Positions 29,344 to 38,239 are shown, counted from the first letter of the stretch. The stretch: 64,000 nucleotides of DNA from Nonlabens xylanidelens (GCF_002934445.1 NZ_PTJE01000008.1:62001-126000); one strand, 5' to 3'. The notes: generated by a model not told the origin, from the letters alone. Numbers and translations: made by a program.

Positions 29344-29790
29344 TTATTTAAAATACTTGAACGGGACAACTAGCATACCGAAGTTTTCGCCATCTTCTTT
29401 ACCCAAGTGCTTGTGGTGCATTTTATGTGCACGACGCAATCCTTTGGCATATTTGTTATTTGCTTTACGCAACCACTTAAAACGTTGATGTATAAAAACA
29501 TCGTGCACTATAAAGTACGCAATACCATATGCTAGAATACCAGCACTTAAAGGTAATGTCCACCAGATGTCATAAAAACTATGGACTAGTTTTAAACCTA
29601 TGCTTATTGCAGCATAAAAGACAAAAAAGAAGTCGTTTTTTTCAAACCAGCTATCGTGTTGTTTATGATGGTGATCTTCATGCAGGTTCCATAAAAAACC
29701 GTGCATGACATATTTGTGCATCCACCAGGCGTTAAATTCCATGATGCAAAATGTGGCAATAAATATGGCTATCCAGTATAGTACATCCAT
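29344..29790 (-). CDS. crtZ: beta-carotene hydroxylase
   Basis: 148 residues of the fatty-acid hydroxylase superfamily, with the four histidine clusters HKYVMHG, HEDHHHKQHD, HDVFIHQRF and HKMHHKH that bind the di-iron centre. Transmembrane helices lie at about 4-24, 55-75 and 80-100. It hydroxylates C-3 of the beta ring, giving the 3-hydroxy group of saproxanthin/myxol or, on a two-ring substrate, zeaxanthin. It lies between crtB and crtD with spacers of 2-3 bp. Confidence 0.93.
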   Translation of the reverse strand: MDVLYWIAIFIATFCIMEFNAWWMHKYVMHGFLWNLHEDHHHKQHDSWFEKNDFFFVFYAAISIGLKLVHSFYDIWWTLPLSAGILAYGIAYFIVHDVFIHQRFKWLRKANNKYAKGLRRAHKMHHKHLGKEDGENFGMLVVPFKYFK

Positions 29791-29792
29791 GT

Positions 29793-30632
29793 TTAGATCA
29801 TATTGAGTTTATAGGCCATATAGCCTTTGGACAATAAAAATATTTTCTCGTAGTTAGGCACGCGTATTCTTGCGTTTCTAATTTCTTTAGAAGGAGTGCG
29901 TTCTAATCTAGTAAGAAGTCTTCTATAATACGTGTATGCGGTATAAACTCCTAATTTTGCTTCTATAGGTAATCTTTGAATACCTTTGAGACCAGCATCA
30001 AAGTCTTCCTTTATTTCTTGAATAAGTCTGGCTTTGTCCTCTTCACTTAAATCATGAAGATCTGTATTTGGGAAATAGCTTCGTTCTAGCGTGTCAAGAT
30101 CTGCTTTAAGGTCTCTCAAAAAGTTCACCTTTTGAAAGGCACTACCTAATCTCATGGCGTCATCTTTAAGATCGTTGTACTTCTCCATATCACCTTTTAC
30201 AAAGACTTTTAAAGACATAAGTCCTACGACGTCTGCGCTTCCATAGATGTAATTTCTATATTCTTCGTCAGTTAGATAAATAGATTTATCTAGATCCAGA
30301 CGCATACTGTGAATAAAGGCACCATACATATCTGGTGTGATATCGTATTTATTAACTGTTTCTTGAAACGAATTCAAAATAGGATTTAGGCTGATCTTAT
30401 CGTCGACAGCTCTTTTTACATCTTCTTCAAAACGGTCTAGTAAGTCGCGTTTATCATAATCGTGAAAAGTGTCCACGATCTCGTCTGCAAATCTTACAAA
30501 TCCATAAATGTTATGGATATCCTGACGTATGCTAGGTCCTAACATTTTACTGGCTAATGAGAATGATGTGCTGTAATTATGTGTTACAGCTCTACTGCAT
30601 TCTCTTGAAACTTTGTCAAATAAGCTCTTCAT
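29793..30632 (-). CDS. crtB: phytoene synthase
   Basis: 279 residues of the squalene/phytoene synthase family. The first aspartate-rich motif is DEIVD (about 50-54) and the second is RDLKAD (about 173-178), both for binding the pyrophosphate through magnesium. The start region YSTSFSLASKMLG and GSADVVGLMSLKVF are family-typical. It condenses two geranylgeranyl diphosphates into phytoene. No crtE is in the window, so the precursor comes from elsewhere. Its ATG overlaps the crtI stop by one base. Confidence 0.94.
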   Translation of the reverse strand: MKSLFDKVSRECSRAVTHNYSTSFSLASKMLGPSIRQDIHNIYGFVRFADEIVDTFHDYDKRDLLDRFEEDVKRAVDDKISLNPILNSFQETVNKYDITPDMYGAFIHSMRLDLDKSIYLTDEEYRNYIYGSADVVGLMSLKVFVKGDMEKYNDLKDDAMRLGSAFQKVNFLRDLKADLDTLERSYFPNTDLHDLSEEDKARLIQEIKEDFDAGLKGIQRLPIEAKLGVYTAYTYYRRLLTRLERTPSKEIRNARIRVPNYEKIFLLSKGYMAYKLNMI

Positions 30633-32092
30633 TAGTGGTCATTTTTTTTAATAAGTTCAGCTGCTAGTTTTCCAGATATAAGTGACGGTGGCACTCCAGG
30701 ACCTGGTACTGTTAACTGACCTGTAAAATATAGGTTTTTTACTTTGCGACTTCTTAAATTAGGTCTAAGAAAAGCAGTTTGTAATAAAGTGTTTGCCATT
30801 CCATAGGCATTACCTTTATAGCTATTATACTCTGATACAAAATCATTAACACAAAATGATTCTTTAAATATAATATGATCTGTTACATTTTGTTCTGTTC
30901 GCAATTCAAATCTTTTCATGATTTTATTGAAATACTCTTCTCTTAATTCTGGAGTATCTTCTAAATCTGGTGCTAGCGGAATAAGGAAAAAACCATTCTC
31001 GCAGCCTTCTGGTGCTGTAGATGGATCTGTTAGGGACGTGAAATTTGCATAAAACAAAGGTTCTTCTGGCCACTTAGGGTCTTCGTAGATTTCATTTGCA
31101 TGTTTTGTAAAATCAGTGTCAAAGAATAAATTGTGATGATCTATATTCTTTAACTTCTTATCAAAACCTACATAAAAGATCAATGAGCTAGGAGCAAAAG
31201 TCTTTTTATCCCAATAGGATTCAGAGTACTGTCTGTGTTTTTTAGGCAATAGTGTTTCAGAGTGATGATAGTCAGCACCAGAAAGAAGAATAGGGTAAAG
31301 GTGTTTTTGTCCTTTAGTAATTAGTCCTTCTATTCTACCTTTTTCATCAACAAGAATCTCTTCTATAGGACTCTCTGTCTTGATAACTACACCTAGATCC
31401 TCGGCAAGTTTTTTCATAGCTAGAATTACTTCATACATACCACCTTTAGGATGCCATGTACCTAGACCGAAATCTGCATAGTTCATGAAGTTATAAAAAC
31501 TAGGTGTGTTTTGAGGTGTAGCCCCTAGAAATAAAACAGGAAATTCTAAAATACTAACTAATTTAGGGTTAGTAAATTTCTTTCTTACATCTTTAGAAAC
31601 GTTGCCTATAAATGCTCCTACTTTTTGAGCAGTTTGTGGTGTAATTAATTCTAGTGGAGACTCTCCAGGTCTATAAACAAGATTTTTAATCGCGATCTCA
31701 TAGTTTTCCTCAGCCTTAGACATAAATTGTTGTAAAGGTTTTGAACTACCTTTTTCTACTTTTTCAAAAGTAGATTTAATGTCTTCTAGATTATCTGCTA
31801 TTTCAATTTTATCATCTTCAAAAACAACAGAGTATGCAGGGTTAAGCTTATCTAACTGATAATAGTCAGAAGGTTTTTTGTTAAAATCTGCAAAGAATCT
31901 CTCAAAAATATCTGGCATCCAGTACCATGATGGACCTATGTCAAAGGTAAAACCATCCTTAACAAGTCTGCGCGCTCTACCACCGACAGTGTCGTTCTTT
32001 TCATAGATAGTAACTTCGTAGCCGTCTCTTGCTAGATAACAAGCTGCTGCAAGTGATGAAAACCCAGATCCTATAACTGCTACTTTGTTCAT
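30632..32092 (-). CDS. crtI: phytoene desaturase
   Basis: 486 residues. The FAD site is AVIGSGFSSLAAACYLARDG with GGRARRLVKDGFTFDIGPSWYWMP. The C-terminal bacterial-type desaturase signature is NLYFTGQLTVPGPGVPPSLISGK, split here around FTGQ. It converts phytoene into lycopene in four steps. The N-terminal WYWMPDIFERFF and the PGPGVPPSLISG ending separate it from the CrtD paralogue in the same operon. It overlaps the regulator gene upstream by 4 bp. Confidence 0.94.
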   Translation of the reverse strand: MNKVAVIGSGFSSLAAACYLARDGYEVTIYEKNDTVGGRARRLVKDGFTFDIGPSWYWMPDIFERFFADFNKKPSDYYQLDKLNPAYSVVFEDDKIEIADNLEDIKSTFEKVEKGSSKPLQQFMSKAEENYEIAIKNLVYRPGESPLELITPQTAQKVGAFIGNVSKDVRKKFTNPKLVSILEFPVLFLGATPQNTPSFYNFMNYADFGLGTWHPKGGMYEVILAMKKLAEDLGVVIKTESPIEEILVDEKGRIEGLITKGQKHLYPILLSGADYHHSETLLPKKHRQYSESYWDKKTFAPSSLIFYVGFDKKLKNIDHHNLFFDTDFTKHANEIYEDPKWPEEPLFYANFTSLTDPSTAPEGCENGFFLIPLAPDLEDTPELREEYFNKIMKRFELRTEQNVTDHIIFKESFCVNDFVSEYNSYKGNAYGMANTLLQTAFLRPNLRSRKVKNLYFTGQLTVPGPGVPPSLISGKLAAELIKKNDH

Positions 32093-33000
32093 GCTTCTAC
32101 TAATTGAGGTATATTATTTATAACGTCTGATATGCCTTTAAAGACCTTATGATTATCAGATAACTGTTCTGATTTTATTTTTTGAGCCATTTGTCCTAAA
32201 ATCCAAAGTTCTATATCACTATCTCGGTTCACTTTACGGTTAAATTTCTTTAAGAAAGATGGCAGCTCTTTTTCTACAGGTTGTACAGTTACGTAGGTTA
32301 TATACGTAGGATTAACACCTTTGTTTTTGAAGAAAGGCAAATCATCTAGTATCATGCTGGCACCTAGGTAAATAGTTTTGTTACCTCTTTTTAATAACTC
32401 ATAATTTAAGAATAATAATCCTAGATCATGCATTTCATTTTCAGGTAGAAATAGCACATAAACACTATCGCTATCATTTTTAGATCGATATTGAACTTTC
32501 TCTAAATTGATAAGAACCTTTTGTTTAATCAAATGACTGATAAAATGTTCATGCGCAATATTGATAGTTTTAGACTGCCATAAGAAACCTAATTCCTCTA
32601 GAAAGGGAATGAACAAATCATAGAAAACACCTGTAAAGCCTACCTCTTGCAGTACAGAGTCATAAACTCTACTGAACATGGTCTGGTCAAAGTTAACCAT
32701 CGCAAGTTTTAACTCTTGTATGGCGTGGTCGTTTTTATTATTTCTTATAGCTAGATTACGCACCTGATTTTCAATATCACTGCCCGTTAAACTAGCAATT
32801 GTAGATATTTTAATACCAGCATTTTTAAGATAGCTAACATTTAAAATCTTGCGCAATGCACTGAGGTCATAAGTTCTTATATTAGTTTCTGTTCTGTCTG
32901 GTTCTAATAGATTGTATCGTTTCTCCCAGATTCTTATCGTGTGAGATTTGATACCACTCAAATTCTCTAGGTCTTTAATACTGAACTTACTTTTTATCAA
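32089..33000 (-). CDS. CarH-like MerR regulator with B12-binding domain
   Basis: 303 residues, starting at TTG 33000. The MerR helix-turn-helix is residues 1-75 (FSIKDLENLSGIKSHTIRIW). A four-helix B12-cap domain follows, with the CarH light-sensing motif W-x9-EH intact: Trp141, Glu151, His152. The cobalamin-binding Rossmann domain carries ExHxxG as EMHDLG, with His191 as the expected axial ligand. In CarH and LitR proteins, adenosylcobalamin keeps a tetramer on DNA in the dark and light releases it. It is the first gene of the carotenoid operon, overlapping crtI by 4 bp, so it probably represses its own operon. Light response is inference from motif conservation. Confidence 0.87.
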   Translation of the reverse strand: MIKSKFSIKDLENLSGIKSHTIRIWEKRYNLLEPDRTETNIRTYDLSALRKILNVSYLKNAGIKISTIASLTGSDIENQVRNLAIRNNKNDHAIQELKLAMVNFDQTMFSRVYDSVLQEVGFTGVFYDLFIPFLEELGFLWQSKTINIAHEHFISHLIKQKVLINLEKVQYRSKNDSDSVYVLFLPENEMHDLGLLFLNYELLKRGNKTIYLGASMILDDLPFFKNKGVNPTYITYVTVQPVEKELPSFLKKFNRKVNRDSDIELWILGQMAQKIKSEQLSDNHKVFKGISDVINNIPQLVEA

Positions 33001-33006
33001 AACTAA

Positions 33007-33040
33007 TTTGTTTACTTATTACTCGGTAAAGTTAAACAAA
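33007..33040 (-). promoter_or_regulatory. inverted repeat, candidate CarH-like operator
   Basis: TTTGTTTA (33007-33014) and TAAACAAA (33033-33040) are a perfect 8-bp inverted repeat, centres 26 bp apart. It begins 7 bp upstream of the regulator start and overlaps a -7 box. The position suits repression of the carotenoid operon. Confidence 0.45.
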
Positions 33041-33044
33041 ATTA
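33037..33044 (-). promoter_or_regulatory. candidate -7 box (TAATTTTG) of the carotenoid operon
   Basis: A TAnnTTTG match on the minus strand, 37 bp upstream of the regulator start. No good -33 TTTG is seen, as expected for a regulated promoter. Confidence 0.4.
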
Positions 33045-33590
33045 CTTATCACGAACTAAATTGATATTTAATTAACTATTAAAGTAAATTATTGATAAAC
33101 TATATGCGATTCATTTTTATTGATTTTGCATGAACTGGTTTTCTGTTTAGAGTAAAAAAGGCCTTGCTATATAATTAGGTGCAGTGATGGTTTTGAATTC
33201 GCTTTCGCGAAAGCGTAACTCAATTAGTAACTATAGTCGTCTAATTGTACATCTCCTGCAAATGTTCTATGTATAAATAAGGTCTAACTTCTTATTAGAG
33301 GAGTCTCATTGCTAACATGGTCATGGTAAACCGGATTCTAGCAAAAATCAAGTACCGATTTCATTTAAAAGCAATCAATTATTAAATAGATGATAGTATA
33401 AAGCAGGTTGATCTATTGGTAGGAATGAGTATTTATGTATGCAGAGCGTTTAAGGTGTTTTAACCGCTTAATTAACATATGTTACGTTATTAACTTTATA
33501 AAATCACAAAGTGTCTCTATGGTTCTTAAAATAGATATGGAATGCGACAGGGGTTTATGTAAAAATGATTAAGAAAAGGTCTTAAAATTC
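33045..33590. other. non-coding junction between core genome and island
   Basis: About 545 bp without a convincing gene. It holds one palindrome copy (33200-33215), the last intact copy before the accessory region. I see no RNA gene or other repeat. Confidence 0.4.
33200..33215. repeat. dispersed palindrome, 16-bp copy
   Basis: CGCTTTCGCGAAAGCG in non-coding DNA upstream of the carotenoid operon. Confidence 0.95.
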
Positions 33591-33624
33591 AAAAGCTAGA
33601 TAACATAAATATTATCTAGCTTTT
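33591..33624 (-). terminator. hairpin terminator next to a tRNA remnant
   Basis: AAAAGCTAGATAA and TTATCTAGCTTTT form a perfect 13-bp stem with an 8-base loop. On the minus strand it follows a tRNA 3'-end fragment, so it is probably the original tRNA terminator. Confidence 0.6.
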
Positions 33625-33626
33625 GT

Positions 33627-33652
33627 GTTGTACCTGGAATGGGATTTGAACC
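33627..33652 (-). other. tRNA 3'-end fragment, probable attachment-site remnant
   Basis: The minus strand reads GGTTCAAATCCCATTCCAGG followed by TAC, which looks like a T-loop, T-stem and 3' acceptor strand. The matching 5' acceptor (GTACCTGG) is absent upstream on that strand, so no complete tRNA is present. Its place between a terminator and an integrase fits an att site in a tRNA 3' end. Confidence 0.5.
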
Positions 33653-33804
33653 TAGTAAGTTGAGGAAACTTAAATGATATTAAAAGTTTGATTATTAGAA
33701 TATTGATGTATGATAATGTTCGGTTGCTTTCCTGTGTTTTCTTCAATTAGTAGATAATTTGTTACTATTTTGTTACTATATTGCAAGCTCAAAATATGTA
33801 GGAA

Positions 33805-34875
33805 ATTAGCGTTAAACTTAGGACTAAGGACTTATCTAATGGAGGTAAAAGTTTTTATTTAGATATTTATCATAACGGCAAACGCAAATATGAGTTTTTA
33901 AATATCAAATATTATACTAAAGGATCAAATAAAGATGACCTATCTCAAAAAAAAGAGAAGAAAAGAATTGCTGAATCTATGGCTGCTCAACGCGAGCTTG
34001 AATTATTGAGTATAGGTACTTCATACACACCGCAGCATTTCAAAGATATTTTAGTACTAGATTATACAAAGCAGTTCATATCTAAATATCAAAAGAAGGA
34101 TAAAAGAATGCTATTATCTGCTACAAACAAATTCAAGCAATATGCTAATAAAAATGAATACACTCTTTCTGATCTAAATTTTAAAGTTATGGATGGTTTT
34201 AAAAATTTTCTAATTTCAGATGATTCTTTATCAGGAGAGACCCCACATAATTATTTTACTCGTTTTAAAAAAATTCTAAGAGGGGCATTAAGAGAGGACT
34301 TAATTAAATCTATGCCGACTGAAAATATTCGATTTAGTAATCCGAATAAAGATGACACATTAAAGAAAGAGGTGCTTAATGTCGAAGAGTTGAAATTATT
34401 ATTTAGAACACATTGTGGAAATGCTGCTGTTAAATCAGCTTTCTTATTTTGTTGTTATACTGGTATGGGGCTAGCAGAAATAAAAAAAATGCGATGGTCA
34501 CATATTAAAAAGGATCGATTAATAATACGCAGAGAAAAAACAGGTAGTCTTATCAATAACAAATTGAATAGCACAGCGGCCCAGTTAATCGGTTCAAGGA
34601 AAGGTGAAGATGATTTAATATTTGACATTACCATAAGTAACGTTGCTATTAAGAAAAATCTTAAAAATTGGATGTTTAAGGCTAAAATTGAAAAAAATAT
34701 TACATTTTATTGTGCACGTCATAGTTTTGCAACTCTGTTATTATTTAATGGAGCAAATCTAAAAAGCGTAGCAGATGCCATGGGGCATGCCTCAATCAAA
34801 ACTACTTTAAAATACCTTAATTATGTTGAAAAGTTGAAAGATGATTCTATCGATAATATTCCTACCTTGTTATAA
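33805..34875 (+). CDS. tyrosine recombinase/integrase of IntDOT-like type, start disrupted
   Basis: From 33805 the frame encodes about 356 residues. The first 58 (ISVKLRTKDLSNGGKSFYLD) are a typical Arm-DNA-binding domain, yet no ATG, GTG or TTG occurs before 33979. The codons just upstream are ATG (33796) and TAG (33799), so a nonsense codon at position 2 is the simplest reading. An SAM-like core-binding domain and the catalytic domain follow. The box usually written TGLRxSD reads TGMGLAEI, so the first catalytic arginine is missing, as in the CTnDOT integrase; ARHSFATLL and MGHASIKTTLKYL are intact. It would move the island. Either a rare ATT start is used or the gene is dead. Confidence 0.75.
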   Translation: MSVKLRTKDLSNGGKSFYLDIYHNGKRKYEFLNIKYYTKGSNKDDLSQKKEKKRIAESMAAQRELELLSIGTSYTPQHFKDILVLDYTKQFISKYQKKDKRMLLSATNKFKQYANKNEYTLSDLNFKVMDGFKNFLISDDSLSGETPHNYFTRFKKILRGALREDLIKSMPTENIRFSNPNKDDTLKKEVLNVEELKLLFRTHCGNAAVKSAFLFCCYTGMGLAEIKKMRWSHIKKDRLIIRREKTGSLINNKLNSTAAQLIGSRKGEDDLIFDITISNVAIKKNLKNWMFKAKIEKNITFYCARHSFATLLLFNGANLKSVADAMGHASIKTTLKYLNYVEKLKDDSIDNIPTLL

Positions 34876-35007
34876 AATTTAATTTTATACCGCATTATGT
34901 TTGAATATCATTAATATAGTTTTTATTACGAAGAAAGATTTTCTACTTTAATTATTGGGAACAAGAAGGATCTCAGGGATCTAAAAGAAACTCTGGATAA
35001 TGAAGTT

Positions 35008-35937
35008 TTGAAAACCTTTTTCAAATTCAAAAAATATATATCTGAGAATTTCGATGAAAGGATTTATTATAAAGTAATTGATCTAGATGTTTATGAGGCA
35101 TTTAAATTTGAACATATTGGAGAAGTCAAAGTCCCTAATTTTTTACATAAAGAATCTTTACAATTAAAGATTGCGCCTGAAGATGAATACTTACAATTGG
35201 AGTCATTTAAAAAGGCTTTAAATACCTGGAAATATTTTCAGTACGATGTGTTTTCACATTTAAAGACAAATGTTGCAAGGAAATATTTTGTAGTTAAGCT
35301 TCTCGAAATTTGCAACGTTGTTGCGCTACACATAATAGATTCAAAATATTTAGAATACATCAGTTTTATGAGTTCTGACCTGGAACATTGGAATGACAAA
35401 AATTTATTGAGAGAAGTAGATAAAGAAATAGAATCTCATGATGAAGTTTTTCATGTCATTAGTCAACCTAAACGCAATATTTACAATAATATTAAAGATA
35501 CGATTGACTCCATAGGATTCAATTTGATTTTACCAAAGGACTATCTCTACTTAAAAAAGCATAAAAGTTTCCAATGGAGAAATGACATTAATGCCTCAAG
35601 TGAGATTGAATTTTTATATGAATTTTTGCTTAAAAATGGATGTATCAAAACAGACTTACTCTCATTTTACAAATTATTTTCTTTTACATATGATTATGAA
35701 TCTGTGAAATGGTTAAAGAAACCAAATGAGCTAAGTTATTTGTTTTATCTACTTAATGATTATAATTTATTAATTGTGCCGTATAGAAAATATGATATTC
35801 TTCAATCATGTTTTGATGTCAAATCAATAAATTGGTATAACATGGCCGACAAGCTTGATAAAGGCAGTGCGAGTATTAGAAGAAAAAAGTTATTTGACGA
35901 TTTCTTTGAAAAAACTTTTTTAAATAAATCTAGCTAA
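35008..35937 (+). CDS. unrecognised protein of the island
   Basis: 309 residues from the TTG at 35008. The frame stays open upstream to about 34915 without an ATG or GTG, so the true start is uncertain. The protein is soluble, rich in Lys, Phe, Tyr and Asp, with no signal peptide, membrane segment or motif I know. It lies between an integrase and an excisionase-like gene, a typical cargo position. A remnant of a larger gene is possible. I assign no function. Confidence 0.5.
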   Translation: MKTFFKFKKYISENFDERIYYKVIDLDVYEAFKFEHIGEVKVPNFLHKESLQLKIAPEDEYLQLESFKKALNTWKYFQYDVFSHLKTNVARKYFVVKLLEICNVVALHIIDSKYLEYISFMSSDLEHWNDKNLLREVDKEIESHDEVFHVISQPKRNIYNNIKDTIDSIGFNLILPKDYLYLKKHKSFQWRNDINASSEIEFLYEFLLKNGCIKTDLLSFYKLFSFTYDYESVKWLKKPNELSYLFYLLNDYNLLIVPYRKYDILQSCFDVKSINWYNMADKLDKGSASIRRKKLFDDFFEKTFLNKSS

Positions 35938-36055
35938 ATAAGGGCTTTAGATATAGTATCAATTTTTATATCTCCCTATCTCCCTTGTACGAATCTTTAT
36001 GTCAAAATATGTTTGCAATGCAATTAGCAACTAAGCAATTGTATAAATCAAACAA

Positions 36056-36334
36056 ATGGATAAAGCAGAAACACCTATTATTCAAAATTTCTTCGCACCA
36101 GAATATTTAATCTACAAAGAAATTTTTACCCATTCTGAAGCAAGTCGCTATTTAGGAATTGCCCAAAGTAAATTATATAAGCATACAAGCTCAGGGAACA
36201 TCACTTTTTACAAACCTGAAGGCAGACATAATTATTATCACAAAGACGATCTAGATAAATGGATGCTTAGAAATAAGCAATTATCAAATAAAGAAATATC
36301 TAGGATCGCTGAGAATAAAAATAGAAATAGCTAA
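36056..36334 (+). CDS. small helix-turn-helix (excisionase-like) DNA-binding protein
   Basis: 92 residues. The middle part IFTHSEASRYLGIAQSKLYKHTSSGNITFYKPEGRHNYYHKDDLDKWM (quoted for its key pieces SEASRYLGIAQSKLYK, GNITFYKPEGRHNYY and DLDKWM) is the winged MerR-like HTH of the excisionase/HTH_17 family. Such proteins bind att sites and set the direction of integrase action. It is about 1.2 kb downstream of the integrase, a usual distance in flavobacterial islands. A general regulator is an alternative. Confidence 0.75.
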   Translation: MDKAETPIIQNFFAPEYLIYKEIFTHSEASRYLGIAQSKLYKHTSSGNITFYKPEGRHNYYHKDDLDKWMLRNKQLSNKEISRIAENKNRNS

Positions 36335-36590
36335 AGATTAAAACTTATTGATTTTTTTTCAATGTTTTATTCTAGTGAATTGCTCAAACAATTAATTTAA
36401 TTCACTTTGAAGATTCATACTACGCACAATTTACTAAACATATTAAGTTCCTAATTTAAAAATATAAGTCTAATCAAGATTTAGTGTATAAAAATTCAAT
36501 AAGGTTATTAAGCTGACATACACTTTAAAAACAAATTTCATCAATGTTACATTACAAGGTGGCTTTTATGATTTCAGAAGAGATAAGATA
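36335..36590. other. gap before the restriction-modification stub
   Basis: About 255 bp with no independent gene. The frame of the following gene stays open upstream to about 36486 without an ATG, which may be leftover coding sequence of a truncated methylase. Confidence 0.35.
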
Positions 36591-37073
36591 ATGACAATTC
36601 CTATTTCAAGTAATTTACCAGAAATAGAACATAATCTTGCTAAGAAAGCTGAATTATTAATTGCCTTAACCTCTAGTCTTAATTCAGGCGAGAATAAGTT
36701 TACCACTTATTTAAAATCTCAATTCCAATTGGAAAAACTCTCCAAAAAACTACAAAACTGGCACGAGTTGGACTTTGCCGATTTTATCAAAGAGTTGAAC
36801 AAGGCGATAAAAGCCACAAATCGAGCTGCTACAAAAGCTGCTGTCATTGATCTAGGAGATCCGTCTGGTCAAAAGGAAACGACACCTTATCAAGTCATTC
36901 CAGAACTCACTAAAAAAGATGAGTATGAATGGATGGAGCTTTTTGAAGAAAAGAAAAAAGAAGTCCAACAACTACAATCACAAATCAATCAAACCGAGAA
37001 AGAAATAGATCAAATGGTTTATGAATTGTATGGTTTGAGTGATGAGGAGATTAAAATTGTAGAGAATAGTTAG
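36591..37073 (+). CDS. C-terminal stub of an Eco57I-type or N6-adenine restriction-modification protein
   Basis: 160 residues. The C-terminal coiled-coil QLQSQINQTEKEIDQMVYEL plus YGLSDEEIKIVENS is the characteristic tail of Eco57I/type IIG and related restriction-methylase proteins. LEKLSKKLQNWHELDFADFI also belongs to that C-terminal region. The methylase motifs (NPPY and the SAM site) are absent, so this is a remnant, not an active enzyme. It may still be translated from 36591. Three bases separate it from the AbiH gene, within a 14-bp sequence that recurs at 39310. Confidence 0.55.
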   Translation: MTIPISSNLPEIEHNLAKKAELLIALTSSLNSGENKFTTYLKSQFQLEKLSKKLQNWHELDFADFIKELNKAIKATNRAATKAAVIDLGDPSGQKETTPYQVIPELTKKDEYEWMELFEEKKKEVQQLQSQINQTEKEIDQMVYELYGLSDEEIKIVENS

Positions 37074-37081
37074 GGATGGGA
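37068..37081 (+). repeat. 14-bp direct repeat, copy 1
   Basis: AGTTAGGGATGGGA spans the stop of the RM stub and the start codon of the AbiH gene. It is identical to 39310-39323. Confidence 0.85.
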
Positions 37082-38239
37082 GAGAAGAAAATTGTAAACA
37101 AATTAGTTCTAGTTGGTAATGGTTTTGATCTTGCATTAGGTTTGAAAACCAATTACGAAGATTTTTTGCTTTGGTATTTTAAAGGATCTCTCATTAATGC
37201 TTTAGAAAATAATCAGTATAAGTCCACTAGTGAAGGAGATAGAGTATTACATTTATTTGAAGATGAATTCTTTATAATTTATAGTAAAATACGTGTTGTT
37301 AGCTTGCATAATGTTCTTTGGCAAGTAAAGGAGAATTTTAGTAGCTATGAGGATGTTAAGAATTTTATTACACGAAATCCAAAACATATAGTTTTCAAAT
37401 TCAAATCTGAACTGTTAGAGAAAATATTCAAATATTCAATTTCTGGTTGGGTTGATATAGAGAAAGCTTATTTTGATTTATTAAAGGATAGCTTCAAAAA
37501 AAATGATTTGAAAATAGATCAATTAAACAAGGATTTAATTAGAATCAAGTCTTTACTCCATCAATATTTAAATCAATTAGACATTTCAAATTCTGATCTT
37601 GAAGATGTAGCAAAAAAGTACAACTCTCAATTTATTTCAAAAATTGACCAAACTGACTTGATAGATGGATTCAATGAACTAGACGAAGTAAAAACAGAAA
37701 AATTATTCTTTATCAATTTTAATTATACCAAAACTGTTGCAAATGTTCTGAATTTCATAGGGGAACAATATGGCTTTTCCCTGAAAGATAATTTTCCACA
37801 AATTAACATATGTCATATTCATGGTGATTTAGAAGACGTCGATTCTATGATTTTTGGTTATGGTGATGAAATGGACACGGATTACAAAAGCATTGAAGAT
37901 TCAAATGATAATCAATACTTTCAAGGTATTAAATCATTCAAATACGCTGAAAATGGAAAATATAGAGATCTATTAAGGTTTTTAAATTCTGATGATTACC
38001 AAGTAGTGATATATGGTCATTCCTGTGGTTTATCAGATCGAGTTATGCTTAATGAAATATTTGAACATGATAACTGTAAGTCTATTAAAATCCACTTTTA
38101 CGACAAGCAAGAGTTTATAAACAAGACGATGGATATTTCACGGCACTTTAAAAGTAATCAGCTCATGAGGAAGAAGATAGTCGAATACGATGAAAAGAAT
38201 AGAATACCACAGGCTAAGGAGATATTAAAACAAGAATAA
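37076..38239 (+). CDS. AbiH-family abortive phage infection protein
   Basis: 387 residues. The family pattern is complete: LVLVGNGFDLALGLKTNYEDF near the N-terminus (given in pieces GNGFDLALGL and KTNYEDFL), FINFNYTKTVANVL, ICHIHGDLED, MIFGYGDEM and VIYGHSCGLSDRVMLNEIF. AbiH proteins abort phage propagation in Lactococcus and other hosts, by a mechanism not well defined. The fold of the N-terminal GNGFD motif is reminiscent of SIR2-like nucleotide-binding sites, which is inference. It is the only apparently intact defence gene in this island. Its start codon lies in the 14-bp direct repeat. Confidence 0.85.
   Translation: MGEKKIVNKLVLVGNGFDLALGLKTNYEDFLLWYFKGSLINALENNQYKSTSEGDRVLHLFEDEFFIIYSKIRVVSLHNVLWQVKENFSSYEDVKNFITRNPKHIVFKFKSELLEKIFKYSISGWVDIEKAYFDLLKDSFKKNDLKIDQLNKDLIRIKSLLHQYLNQLDISNSDLEDVAKKYNSQFISKIDQTDLIDGFNELDEVKTEKLFFINFNYTKTVANVLNFIGEQYGFSLKDNFPQINICHIHGDLEDVDSMIFGYGDEMDTDYKSIEDSNDNQYFQGIKSFKYAENGKYRDLLRFLNSDDYQVVIYGHSCGLSDRVMLNEIFEHDNCKSIKIHFYDKQEFINKTMDISRHFKSNQLMRKKIVEYDEKNRIPQAKEILKQE

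Noticed and set aside
33627-33720. Complete tRNA gene
   Set aside because: Only the 3' part is present; no 5' acceptor sequence complementary to it (GTACCTGG) is found on the minus strand in the expected distance.
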